Assembly: GCA_001692895.1 (NCBI GenBank)
Contig: KV748181.1
Span: 1,240,001 to 1,304,000 of the forward strand
Source: Cenococcum geophilum 1.58
Lineage: Eukaryota > Ascomycota > Dothideomycetes > Gloniales > Gloniaceae
Length of the DNA stretch: 64,000 nt
Reading direction: 5' to 3'
Position numbers and translations under genes: made by a program. Every line of letters begins with the position of its first letter. Within the stretch, counting starts at the first letter, position 1. Positions 12,101 through 22,734 of this stretch are shown piece by piece. The notes below the pieces were generated by a model. The model saw nothing but the letters and a program-made list of their open reading frames with translations. It searched no databases and was not told the DNA's origin.

Positions 12101-14354
12101 TATAGACCCAAAGAAAGTCAAAGCAATTATAAACTAGTAAGAACCCGAGAACGTTAAGGACGTAAAAGCCTTTATAGAATTTGCTAATTTCTACTAACGG
12201 TTTATTAATAACTTCTCCACTCTAGTTTTACCCCTTATAGCTCTAACCCAAAAGGATAAAGTTTTTATCTTTAATAAGGAATATAAGAAGGCCTTTACCT
12301 ATCTAAAGGTTATATTTACTACTACGCCCGTACTCTAACACTTTAACCTAAACCAAATAAGTATTATAAAAGCCGACTTATCTAACTACGTCACTAGAGG
12401 CATCCTGTCTTAATATAATAAGGATAGAGTATTACACCCTATAGTATACTTCTTAAAACAACTAAGCCTAGCTAAATATAACTACGAGATCTATAATAAG
12501 GAATTATTAACTATTATTAGGTGTTTTAAATAATAGCAACCTAAACTAGAAGGCGCTAGATTTCTAATTAAGGTCCTTAATAACTATAAGAACCTATAGT
12601 ACTTCATAACTATAAAGCAGCTAAGTTATCGTTAGGCCCGCTAGTTAGAATATCTATCTTATTTCTAATTCTTAATTACGTACCGCCTAGGCGTCTAAGG
12701 TTAGAAGCCTAATGCCCTAACCTAACGCTCGTAAAACATGCCAGCCCTAGAAGAAGCGCGCTCTTACTAAAATCAGACCCTGCTTCGCCTTAAACTATTT
12801 AACCCTTCTATTAAAGATCTTACGGTACACGTCCTTAAAATAACTAATTAATTAATTAAACAGATTATAGTTAATAAATACCCAAATAATAAGTTTATCT
12901 AAAAGACGCTTAAGCTAATATAAGATAGCATTAGACGCTCTAAAAAGATTTCTTTAAGTAAATGCGAAGCCCGCGGAAACCATTTGTATTATTAAAACTA
13001 TCTAGTTATCCCTAATTATAATAAGCTTAAGCTTAAACTCCTTAAACACGTATATAATCTACCTGTCGCCAGCTACCTAGGCTAAGGAAAGACCCTAAAA
13101 CTACTCTAATGGGAGTATTATTGGCCGAACATATATAATATAATATAAAGGTACGTCTCTAGCTACTATATCTGCCGACGAGCTAAAGCCTCGCATAAGA
13201 CGTATAATGGTCTTTTAAAGCCGCTGCCTGTTCCGGACCAAAGATAAAAGGATATTTTAATTAACTTTATTATTAACCTTCCTAAGAGTAGAGGCTGTAC
13301 GAATATTATAGTAGTTGTAGACCGACTATCTAAAATAAAACACTTAATCGCCTGCCCTAATATATTAATGCCTATCGTTGCCTAACTATTCCTAGATTAC
13401 GTATGGAAACTCTACAAACTCCCTAAAACAATTATCTCTAATAAAGGCAGCTAGTTTATCTCGGCATTTTAGAAAAAACTAACTACTTAACTCCGCATTA
13501 AAGCACTATTATCTACTATGTATTACCTAGAAACGGATAGCCAAATAAAACGCATAAATACTATAATAGAATAGTATATTCGGATATACACGTTGTATTT
13601 ATAGGATAACTAGATTAACTAGCTCGTATTCGCTAAGTTTACTGCAAATAATTCCGTCTTAGAAACTATAAAAGTCTCCCCGTTTCTGGCTAATTACGGC
13701 TAGTACCTATAAATAGGTTTTAAACCCTTTAGTAATGTTCCTTACCCTACTTATTACGCCTTATAAGTTATAGAAGCAAATAAATTTATAGAGAAGATGG
13801 AGGAACTATAATAGATCCTTACTAATAAGATAATATGGGCTTAATCTATTTATAAAGCTATAGTAAATAAGAAATAAACCCTAGCACCGGCCTATTAAAT
13901 TAGCGATTTTATCTGGCTAGATATAAGAAATTTAAACACAAAACGACCTACTAAGAAACTTAATTAGAAGAACGCTAGCCCTTATAAGGTTAAAAAGGTT
14001 ATCTCTCCTTATACCTACCGACTGAAGCTCCCTAATACGGTTAAAATCCACCCCGTATTCTATACGTCAGTCCTCCGCCCTACTGCCCCCGTATTAGATG
14101 CCCTGCCTAAATAGATATAAGACCCTCCCCTACCAGTTAAAGTGGATAGTAAGAACGAGTACTTTATTAAAAGAATTGACGATATTAAGTACAATAAACG
14201 GAAACGCTAATATATATATCTTANNAAATGNAGAGGCTTTACNNAGTCCTTATAGGAACCCGTTAACTCTATAGGACTTATATAAGCCGCAGAAGACTTT
14301 TATAAACTCTACCTAGAACTACCACAGCCCTATCTCGCAGAAGCTCGAGTTTAA
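9181..14354 (+). pseudogene. Gag-pol of chromovirus G
   Basis: The start ATG at 9181 (MQNEPKAPITAASI) is the first after the leader and is in frame with the Gag zinc knuckle at 10141-10182. There both leading Cys and the His are now Tyr (YFKYRSSSYLSNHC). The protease (10521-10550) reads INIGASGIGF, with the Asp lost. RT spans about 11490-12180 (KKPSGG, YINDILIY at 11928). RNase H follows. The integrase core has D at 13320, the second Asp changed to Asn at 13440, and Glu changed to Lys at 13548 in QIKRIN. A chromodomain closes the ORF (about 14130-14330, NEYFIKRIDDIKYNKRKR). Gag is in frame 1 and pol in frame 0, implying -1 frameshifting. The stop is at 14352-14354. Confidence 0.94.
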
Positions 14355-14362
14355 AGGGGGGG
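14353..14362 (+). promoter_or_regulatory. Polypurine tract of element G
   Basis: A run of three A and seven G ends four bases before the right LTR. This is where RNase H would leave the primer for plus-strand DNA synthesis. It overlaps the pol stop codon and is untouched by RIP. Confidence 0.88.
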
Positions 14363-14365
14363 TAC

Positions 14366-14735
14366 TGTTACGGGACACCCCCGTAATACCTTGTATACGT
14401 CTACCTATTTCCACTAACTTAGTAATTAGAGACTAACCGCGAAATAGTAATCTAATAGTAATCTAATGGCAATCTAACGGTAATCTACGGCATTCTGCTA
14501 TATTCTGCTAAGTTCCACTAAATTCTACTAAGTTCTACTAGGACCATAACCTGAACCCTATTCTGCCTATATACGTGTTAATTAAGCAACCAAGTTAATA
14601 ATATATGCCCTTTCTTCCCGTTTTCCTACCTTCTTTCCTTACGCAACGTCTTGACTTCCTCACACAGTTCATATATATAGCTTAATAATATCTACCTTGC
14701 TATATATTATCGTCGCTTGTACTCACTCCGTAACA
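14366..14735 (+). repeat. Right (3') LTR of element G
   Basis: This 370-bp LTR begins TGTTACGGGACACCCCCGTAATA and ends CCGTAACA. Compared with the left LTR it carries about two additional 11-bp units (GTAATCTAATA / GGCAATCTAAC) near 14440-14485. Most other differences are transitions. Confidence 0.95.
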
Positions 14736-14740
14736 AGGAC
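14736..14740 (+). other. Target site duplication AGGAC (right, element G)
   Basis: This is the second copy of the 5-bp duplication flanking G. The copia F reading frame resumes directly after it. Confidence 0.95.
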
Positions 14741-15445
14741 TAGTATATCGCTTAACGCGCCAGAGGAGCTTATATCGCCTTAGTTTATTAGCCAGAGGCT
14801 TTATTTAACTTATCCTTTACTACCTAGGTAATTAATCCTAAGGAGGTAGACGTGAAGGAGTTAAATAAGCGCCTAAGTTAGCAGACTTATAACTTACATA
14901 GAGGTCTTAAGTTTATTAAATTAGAGGCTAAGACCTTATAGCTTTTAGTCTTTATAAACGCTTTCTTTGCTAATAATAAGGACCTATCTTCGCAAATTAG
15001 CTATGTTATTACACTAGCTAACGCAACTAAGAAGGCTAATATCGTTTATTGGAGCTTAATTAAGTGTAAAAGAGTTACTAGAAGCGTTCTAGCTTCTAAA
15101 CTCTACGGAATAGCTTATGGCTTTAATATCGCCGTCGCTATTAAGTCTATAGTAGACAAGGTCCTACAGATTAACCTCTTACTTATACTTTACACCGATT
15201 CTAAGTCGCTATATAACTGTCTTGTACGACTTAGAACCACATAAGAGAAGCGATTAATAATTAATATAATATACCTATAATAAGCTTACGAACGTCGGCA
15301 GATTATAGAGGTTAAATAGATTAATGGTGAAGCTAACCCTACGGACGCGATAACTAAGGGGAAGCCTTATGTCGCTCTATAGCGACTTATTAATACGAAC
15401 CAAGTTAATATATAGGCTGTAGGTTAGGTAGAACGTAAGGAGTAA
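14741..15445 (+). pseudogene. Copia F polyprotein, 3' part (RT end, RNase H)
   Basis: This continues the RT/RNase H of copia F after the G insertion. Recognisable motifs are LNKRLS, RGLKFIKLEAKTL, VFINAFFANNKDLS (normally VFTDASF; Asp to Asn), CKRVTRSVLASKLYG and YTDSKSLYNCLVRL at about 15190-15225. It ends QAVGxVERKE before the stop at 15443-15445. The same motifs occur in element I on the minus strand. RNase H would degrade the RNA strand during reverse transcription. In-frame stops are fewer here than in RT. Confidence 0.9.
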
Positions 15446-15457
15446 TAGAAGGGGTTT

Positions 15458-15971
15458 TGCGGGTTATATAACTGGCAGAAGATAGCAGAGAGTTATATAA
15501 CTAGCAGAAGATAGCAGAAAGTTATATAACTGGTAGAAGATAGCAAAGAGTTATATAACTGGTAGAAGATAGCAAAAAGTTATATAACTAGTAGAAGATA
15601 GTAGAGAGTTATATAACTAGTAGAAGATGGCAGAAAGTTATATAACTGGCAGAAAATGGTAGAAAGTTATATAACTTATATCGTTATATTACGGACCTAT
15701 AAAAGGAGCGTGGAAGCTATTGCGTATATACTATAAATAGTCTAAAAGTAGACTTGAATTTGGAGTGTAGACTAGCCTTCTTTTTTTAGAGTTGCTCTAG
15801 TGTTGGAACGTTAGTTATGTAACGCGGTTACGGGACCACAAAGCGAGGCTAGCTGATTTGACCTTAGAGCAACCCCTTACTTCTAGATAATAATAAACTA
15901 CTAACTTTAACACCGCATACGTACCACTATAAGTAATATTTGTGTACGTTGATAAAGCGAGTATACCGACA
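15458..15971 (+). repeat. 3' LTR of copia F
   Basis: It starts TGCGGGTTATATAAC after a purine-rich GAAGGGG. The end is placed at ATACCGACA (15971), because element I's LTR shares the distal part: AGAGTTGCTCTAGTGTTGG, then ACACCGCATACGTA, then GTGTACGTTGATAAAGC. A TATA-like CCTATAAAAGG lies near 15696. The left boundary and end point are inferred, since no second F LTR is present. Confidence 0.7.
15461..15677 (+). repeat. 29-bp minisatellite in the copia F LTR
   Basis: Seven consecutive 29-bp units plus a 14-bp partial unit each carry the palindrome GTTATATAAC followed by TGGCAGAAGATAGCAGA or RIP variants. Units differ from each other almost only by transitions. The array sits in the U3 end of the LTR, just upstream of a TATA-like motif. 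Confidence 0.95.
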
Positions 15972-17640
15972 ACCACCGTTAATTTATATATTGGTATCTC
16001 CCTTATTTATAGTGGTTAAAGAAGCTTTAGGTGTCTAGTCTCTAAAAGGTATTATAATACGGCTTTTAAAAGAGCCTGCTCCGCGTTAAGGTACTAGACG
16101 CTCTATTATAGGTAAAGCTTATAGTAGTTATATAAGGCGGGATATATTTCTAGATAGTGTATATTTAAAGAAATTAAGGCTAAGGTAAGCTTAACGTAGC
16201 TATATTTTTAAAGAGAAATTAAGGCTAAGCTAAGTGTAACGTAGTTATGTTTTTAAAGACAAAGAGGCTATAGTGTTAGTTTAGGCGGCTATAAAAGTTT
16301 AAAAGATTAAGCGGACAATAGTAGGGGATAAAAGAAAAAGGCGTATAAATAAGAGTACGGTGTTATAGGGCTAGAGTAACAATAGCTATATTATAGATAG
16401 CTTAATATATAATTTGGACTACGGGATCTATATATAAATAAGTCTAGCGAATATCTTTAATATAAGGCGTAGTAGCTATAAGTAGGATCTAGGATACTAG
16501 TTTTAGGTTGCCTATATAATAGACGTAATAGCTTACCTAAAAAATGTTGCTTTGTTAGTGATATAGCTTAAAAATAGGTTATACTTTAGGTAAAAGGGTA
16601 TCCTAAAGCCTTATCTTACGCTTATAGGATAAAATACTATATTATATTTTACTTTGTTTTATACAATCTTAGACTTTTTATAATATCTTAGATTATCCCC
16701 CTACCTCTCTTTACTATGCACTTTACCTTATCTTGCGCTTATAGGATAAAATACCATATTATATTTCACTTTTTTTCGTATAATCTTAGACCTTTTATAA
16801 TGTCTTAGATTATCCCCCTACCTCTTTCTAATATATATTTTGCCTTACCTTGCACTTATAAAATAAAATACCATTTATATTTCACTTTTTCGTATAATTT
16901 TAGACATTTTTTAATGTCTTAAATTGTCCTAAACTTGTTTCCCTACCTCTTTAGAGCTGCTTTACTAACTAGTTACAACATAAAGAATAAAATTATTAGC
17001 TTTTTTATTATTATATATCTAGTCTAGTTACTTAAGTATACCTATTAAAACATCTATTATCCTATCTATAACTCTTTAACTTCCTATATAATATATACGA
17101 CGACTAATATTCTAAGGCTTCTACTACGGGTTACACTTGTTTTTATATGCCTTGCTATTTACATCTTATAATTTTATTTACTTAGTTAGCAGCGCAAATC
17201 TTATATCTTATCTCGCCATATACCTTTCGTTCCATTTCTTACTCTAAGTCTTATATTTCGTTCTACTGCCTATATTAAAGCTTGCATCTTATCCTACTTC
17301 TTATATTAAGACTCGCATTCCATTCTATTTCTTATATTGCCCTTAAATCGCTCTCGTTAGCATCCGCTATTATTTTAAGTTAATACTATTAGCACACCTT
17401 CTTATTATAACTGTTAGGATTATTTTATTAAATTATTATAAATTGTCTAATATATTATCCGCTCCACTATCTTTATAAGTTACTCTATACTATTCTATAT
17501 TAAGCTTTTACCCGCTTATAAATATATAGGGTCCCTAACTATAATAGCGGCGCTATATCTAGAATCTAGTTAGTACTTAACTACTGCAACTAATAAGAAC
17601 TTATTATAAATAAGTAGTCTAAAGCTATAGTAAGGACTTA
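15972..17640. other. AT-rich region without a recognised gene
   Basis: I find no recognisable protein, but coding-like fragments occur on the plus strand near 16300-16540 (for example YNLDYGIYI). Two near copies of AAGAAATTAAGGCTAAG-type sequence lie at about 16158-16250. The tandem 117-bp repeat is listed separately. The rest (16955-17640) is strongly RIP-like, rich in TA steps, with no frame that reads convincingly. Confidence 0.5.
16609..16953. repeat. 117-bp tandem repeat, three copies
   Basis: Units start at 16609, 16726 and 16843, each with CTTATCTTRCGCTTATA, then TTAGAYYTTTTATAATRTC and CCCCTACCTCTTT. The first two are exactly 117 bp. The third is slightly shortened and more mutated. 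Differences are mainly C/T and G/A plus a few small indels. Nothing identifies a function. Confidence 0.9.
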
Positions 17641-20600
17641 TAATTAACGAAAAAATATATAGCAAAATCCTCTAATACTATGCTAGCGAAATTAATAAAG
17701 CGTCTAGCGGTAGGTTGCTAACGTTTAAGCCTATACAAAATAGAGTTAAGCGCATAGTCTTTAACCTTTTTAACACTAAGTATGGGCACGTGTTTAAGAG
17801 ATCCGATCTACTATTAGAGTTTAAAGCTTTTACTATTGCCGCCAAAAAATCTATATAGCGACACGTAACGACCAACAGACATAAAGGCGTGGAGGTTATA
17901 ATAGCTAATACTATTTAAAAGCGTAGCGTTTTGTCTTCTAAAAAGCAATTTATTAACTTATTTAGATTAAGGGTAACCTCCGAGGCTGCCTAGGTACTTA
18001 GTAATCTGTCTATTAAAGCCCTATAATAGCTAAATACTATACCTACACCATTCTATAAAATGAGCTTTACTATATATAGTTACCTAGATAAAACGCCATT
18101 TACTAGGGCCCCTATTCTATACGGATTTATATTAAAAACTAAGTATAAGTATCTATTATCCAATTCTCTAGAGAAAATTAATGTATATTACTGTAGATAT
18201 AATAAGCTATAGGCCGCGATAAGTAAAAACTTCTTAGCGGATAAATATAGGGATAGCTGGACTATAGTAGATCTAACCACTAGTATACTAATTCTTAACC
18301 ACATAAACCTAGTATTTATAATGCTTTCTGCAAAGAAGGCTGGACTTAATATAATTATAATTAGAGTTAAAGATCCTAATCGGATTACAAAGTATAAGAG
18401 ACTTTATAATTTATATAAGATTATATAAGATTGTATAGAGTTATCTAACGTACGTTTATAGGTATAAGATTTAATAAGGGTAATTCCAAGTCTAACTTTA
18501 ACCCTAATATTACATAACTAGTATCGACTAGGAAAAAAATATATATACTTACCCTAGGTTAAAGTAGTCACAAGCAGTTAACCTTAGAGTCTACGCCATT
18601 TATACCTAAGTAGTTAAATCTAAAGCCTATATTAACTCTAAAGTCTACGCCACCTATACCTACTAATGTATTATTAGCCGTACGGCCGGCTATAATTAAA
18701 ACTGCTTGTAGCTAAACCCGTAGTAGTAAAGACTAGCCCCTACTAGATAAATTAAAGCTCTTAAAAGGCGTAGATCTAAACAAAGTATAAATATTTAAGA
18801 TAATGCTATAGGATAAAATAAAAAGATAGTGTAATAAATGGCCAAAGTCTAATTACGAAATGTTTATTAATATATTATTTAAGGATATAAATAATAACCC
18901 TAACCTAATTTGTATTAGGGAAATTAATCTTAACCGCATATAGGAGCGCCGCCACTTTAACGCCTTAATTAACCCTATTTCGACTAATAAGGAACTAGAA
19001 GATAAGCATAAGAATAAAATTAAGGAGGTTAATTAGGAAGTTAATTACCTAAAGAATGTGCGAGAAGTATATATTAACCCAATATTTTAGGTAAAGGCGC
19101 TGTAGTTCCTCTTATTTCCGTTAACTGTTTATAACACTCTTTAAGACGTAACCTTCCACTTATATAGTATAAAAAAGGGTAAAGCTATATAGATATATTA
19201 GCTGCTTAGTATTACCTATACTCTTCTTAATTATATAACCCTAGGTAGGACCTTTCTTATGGATATAATAGGTTTAGGCAAGACACTTTAAATGCTTTTA
19301 ATCTAGTATACCAGCGTGTTAATAACTAAAATTAACCTTAACTGGCTTAATTGGAAAAATTAAAAAGGTAGAAATAAAAGTCTCTACCTTACCCCTAATA
19401 TAGATAAACACCTATAGCCGCCTAACGCCTAATACCCGAGTTAAATGGATAGTATGCTATAGTGCTATTATGTTAAGGGAAGTATCGCCAGAAAATTTCT
19501 TAACCGGCTAGTAGAACTAACTATATATATTACTAGACAGAATCTACTGCTCTAAGTAGTTAAAGACGTTAAATTATAGTTTAAGACCTTAGAACTAAAT
19601 AATTTTATTTCTAAAGGTAAACTATAAGTCCGCGTGCGCTATACGGCTTTTATTAGGTTTAGTATAAAGAAGTACAATTTTATAAATAAAGATAGGGATA
19701 TTCTTAAACCTATAAAATATAAAAGAGAAGGTGAAGTAGTCTAGTAGAAAATAGACCTAAGATCGGCTTTGTATCTTATAATTACAACTTTATAAACTTA
19801 GGTAATAACCTAAACCGCTTAGAAACAGTATAAAACCATTTTTAATCTCTATAGAGATAGTAGTCCTTATTATATTGTTAGTGGGATTTTTGCCAATAAG
19901 TTTTATATAAATAGGTTAGAGACAGGTTATCTAATAAAAATCGCCAAATAAGTGTATAATAATTAAGTAGTATTTTCTCGCTTCTAACGCCCGGGCCAGT
20001 CTTATAAGGATAGTAATAGTAAAATAACCTACTATACCTCTTAACCTTTAGTAGTATTTACTTCTAGTACGCTAACTAGCGAAGGTTTTATAAGTCTAAT
20101 TCCCGCTTTAGAAATTTTCAGGGCCCCTAATTAGATGGATTTCCCAAATGCAAAATTAATTAATAATTGTAATATTAAAGCGTTAATTAAATATAAAAAG
20201 CTAGAAGTAGCTAATCGCTCTTCTTTTTTAAATAAGGTTATTACGGGCTTTAAAGAATGCTCCTCTTTAATTGCAAAGGTCTTAATTATACGCAGAATAG
20301 GGGAAGACCAATGGTTTAATAGGAGGGTAATTAATAAGCTACCACTGGTCGTTTACTAAGACTGCTATATAACAAACGATTTAATATTTAAACTATATAT
20401 TAAGAAGCTCTAGCGTAGAGCATCCCTAAAAGCTTTTAAACAGCTAAATAAAGCTTTTAGACACTAGAAAGCTAAAGGAAAAAAAAAAGAAAAACCCGTC
20501 TTTAATATAGATTAATTTCTAGAGGGAGCTGGTCGCTTATTAAAAAATTTTACTATCTTTTTAGGCCTAGCTAAGGTAGGAGATAAGTAGTAGAATATAT

Positions 20601-21430
20601 AGTAGAAGGATAAGATAAAGGTTAAAATAAAGCTAAGGTAGACAGTTAATAAGTTCCGCAGTAAAAAATAGGATAAACCTTTAGACGAGAATCTACTTTA
20701 GAAGAATTAGAGCATAATTGCTAACTCTAGGAAACTAAATAGAATTATAAAATACGTTAATAAAGTACTTAAAAGAAATCCTAATAAAAGACTACTGTTT
20801 AGCAGTTACAAACTAGCGGTATATACGCTATTACGCCTTATAAGTTAGCTATTAAACTAGTAGTAAACTGTTACTAATAATATAATATAGTATTTCTATA
20901 AAAGGCTTAGCTAGTCTAAATATTTAACTATTTGCTAGATAGAGTCTAGGATATCTCTAAAAAACTAGGAGGATATCCCTAAAAGACTAGGAGGATATCC
21001 CTAAAAGACTAGGAGGATATCTATAAAGCGTTTTATATTCTAATAGGCGGTCTTTACTAGAATAACGTAGTTTAGTTTCTTATTATTAACTAAAGAGTTA
21101 GAGGAAAGGGTCTAAATTTAGTCTCTATATATAGAGTCCATCTGCTTAAACCAGTAATAACGGTAGATATAGAGGTGCAAGTGTTTAGCTAAGCTGCTAA
21201 ATCTAGACAGCTAGCGCTAGTAGTTACTATATTAATAATGTATAGTATAAATAAGTGGAACCTAATTAATATGGTTATATTAGCGAGGCGTATAATAACT
21301 AAAAGGATAATAATTAATAAGTTCTATAAAGTGTTTAAAGCCTAACCTACTTAGTAGGCTAATAATAATATAATAAAAATAGCGTAGCTAGTGCAGTTAA
21401 AGTAGTAATCCCCAATAATAAGAGTATGTC
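17640..21430 (+). pseudogene. SNF2-family helicase/ATPase pseudogene
   Basis: This is a degraded plus-strand gene. The Walker A region at 19259-19288 reads MDIIGLGKTL, matching the SNF2 DExMGLGKT motif. In the same frame at 20135-20359 is a long clean stretch typical of the spacer between the two helicase lobes (WMDFPNAK-like start, then VITGFKECSSL and VINKLPLVV). Near 20720-20850 is the C-lobe start (NRIIKYVNKVLKRNP, LLFSSYK). At 21110-21225 are GKGLNLVS and a motif VI remnant (VFSxAAKSRQLALV, compare GRxxRxGQ). The region before 19100 is probably N-terminal but not recognised. SNF2 proteins are DNA translocases that remodel chromatin or act in repair; the subfamily cannot be told. RIP of this gene suggests it was multi-copy or caught by spread from neighbouring repeats. 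Confidence 0.72.
20949..21022 (+). repeat. 22-bp tandem repeat inside the SNF2 pseudogene
   Basis: Three complete units of GGATATCCCTAAAAGACTAGGA and a partial fourth lie between helicase motifs IV and V. The unit length is not a multiple of three, so changes in copy number would shift the reading frame. The units are nearly identical, so the expansion postdates most of the RIP or was homogenised. Confidence 0.93.
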
Positions 21431-21439
21431 TTAGTATAA

Positions 21440-22340
21440 TATACACATATATAGACAATATTTAATATTTAATATTTTATAATATATTATCTTAGTGTTA
21501 ACCACCTTATAACTAACTAAACCTTAAAAAGTTTAAATTTTATCTAAATTAATATTACTCCGGCTACTAACTACTTTAATACCTATTAAGTAATCTAGCC
21601 TATAACCCTACCAACTCTCGTTCCTAATATACATTAATAATTCCTATTAAGGTATATCCTCTTTATTAATAGACTATATATATATACCATATTTATTATT
21701 CTAAAAGCCTAATTAGTACGTAAGAGGATTCTCCTATAATTAAAGCTCCCTCTGCATCTCGTATTATTATAAAAAGTAAGATAGTATTAAAATAGATAAA
21801 CCGACGTTTATAACTACCGCTTTTATCTACTAATTATATAGTTGTAGCGCATATACGTAGTTGTCTGCTATAAGGGGGAACCGTTAGTAGTGGTTTTTAA
21901 GATCTTACTATCCCGTATAAAACTTTTACTACTATCTACAACGTCTTAACGACCACTAGCTTCTACCTATATGCTATATAACGTCTATATAAAATCCCTA
22001 ACGGCGAAGAAAAGCGTACCCTAATTATTTTATTTAATCTACCTCCTACCTTTTTCTATTAGTATAAGATATCGAATTAACCTATAATATAATGCTGACT
22101 GGAATAATTAGCAAACCTAGCTCCGCTAGATAAATATGCTTAATTATAAGGACTAAAACCCTATTACTATTAAGCTTTTTATACTGCAAAATAAAAGGGC
22201 TATTATCGATATTAGTACGTTTTAAAGGCACTTTATTAGCCGGCACTAACAGATATAAGTTAATAAACTACTTACCACTTTATATTTAACGGTTTTAAAA
22301 ACAACAGGGTAAAATATGCTATTATTTATCGTGCTCTTAC
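21440..22340. other. Unidentified RIP-degraded stretch
   Basis: It lies between the SNF2 pseudogene and copia element I. Plus-strand fragments such as TPATNYFNTY and DVYNYRFYLLI suggest old coding sequence, but I recognise no family. It is bounded on the right by the TGTCGGTATA end of I's LTR. No repeat structure was noticed. Confidence 0.4.
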
Positions 22341-22638
22341 TGTCGGTATACATGCTTTAATCAACGTGCACAAATATCACTGTATTGCGATACGTATGCG
22401 GTGTTGGTTGTTAGATAATTGCTTGTTTTCTAATGCAGTGTTAATAGTACATATACGCGTCTCGCGTAGATTACGTGCTCTATACACGTGATATAAATAT
22501 ACATACCAACACTGGAGCAACTCTAAAAAGAAACCAAATCGTGCTATTCCCGTTGTTCGTAGCATATACGCAATAACTAGCTCTTCCGTCCATAACACGC
22601 AATAGCTGTGACGGCGCTAGGGCCCGTCACATACCACA
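22341..22638 (-). repeat. 3' LTR of copia I
   Basis: The minus-strand 5' boundary is taken at TGTGGTATGTGAC (22638) and the 3' boundary at ATACCGACA (22341). It contains two hairpins, TACGCG-TCT-CGCGTA (22454-22468) and one with CACGTG near 22470-22492, followed by the TATA-like GATATAAATATA. The distal half is shared with copia F's LTR. An antisense open frame at 22377-22598 is just LTR sequence. The exact 5' boundary is uncertain by several bases. Confidence 0.78.
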
Positions 22639-22734
22639 TTCCGCCGACTTCTGCCATGCTACCAAATTCTGCCAAATTCTGCCATGTTGCTGGCCCTGAC
22701 TTCACTAGCGCCTTGGCAGCCCCCGCGTCTACCT

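Larger units (their letters stand above)
8799..14735 (+). mobile_element. Ty3/gypsy chromovirus G, complete insertion
   Basis: This full-length 5937-bp element has two LTRs (348 and 370 bp), a polypurine tract before the right LTR and a perfect AGGAC target duplication. The gene order is Gag, protease, RT, RNase H, integrase, chromodomain. It is inserted in the RT coding sequence of copia F. RIP has destroyed its enzymes: protease Asp to Asn, RT YxDD to YIND, integrase DDE to D-N-K. It belongs to a different family from A, B, C, E and from D. Confidence 0.97.
4417..15971 (+). mobile_element. Ty1/copia element F, split by element G
   Basis: This is a plus-strand copia element in gene order Gag, protease, integrase, RT, RNase H, followed by a 3' LTR. 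Its 5' LTR and Gag start are missing because element A abuts it at 4416. Element G (8799-14735) is inserted in the RT region. Removing G plus one AGGAC copy restores the same reading frame on both sides: codon starts are 0 mod 3 before and 2 mod 3 after, and the removed length is 2 mod 3. All domains lie in one frame, as expected for a single copia ORF. Element I (22341-28267) is a relative in the opposite orientation. Confidence 0.92.

Noticed and set aside
15458-15917. Copia F LTR ending at CACCGCA, mirroring its TGCGGG start
   Set aside because: Copia I's LTR shares sequence beyond this point up to ATACCGACA, so the LTR must extend to about 15971.
20135-20359. A separate small gene of 74 codons
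   Set aside because: It is in the same frame as the GLGKT motif upstream and fits the inter-lobe region of the SNF2 pseudogene.
22377-22598. 73-codon minus-strand frame
   Set aside because: It lies wholly within the LTR of copia I, and the matching LTR sequence at 28092-28267 shows it is non-coding repeat.
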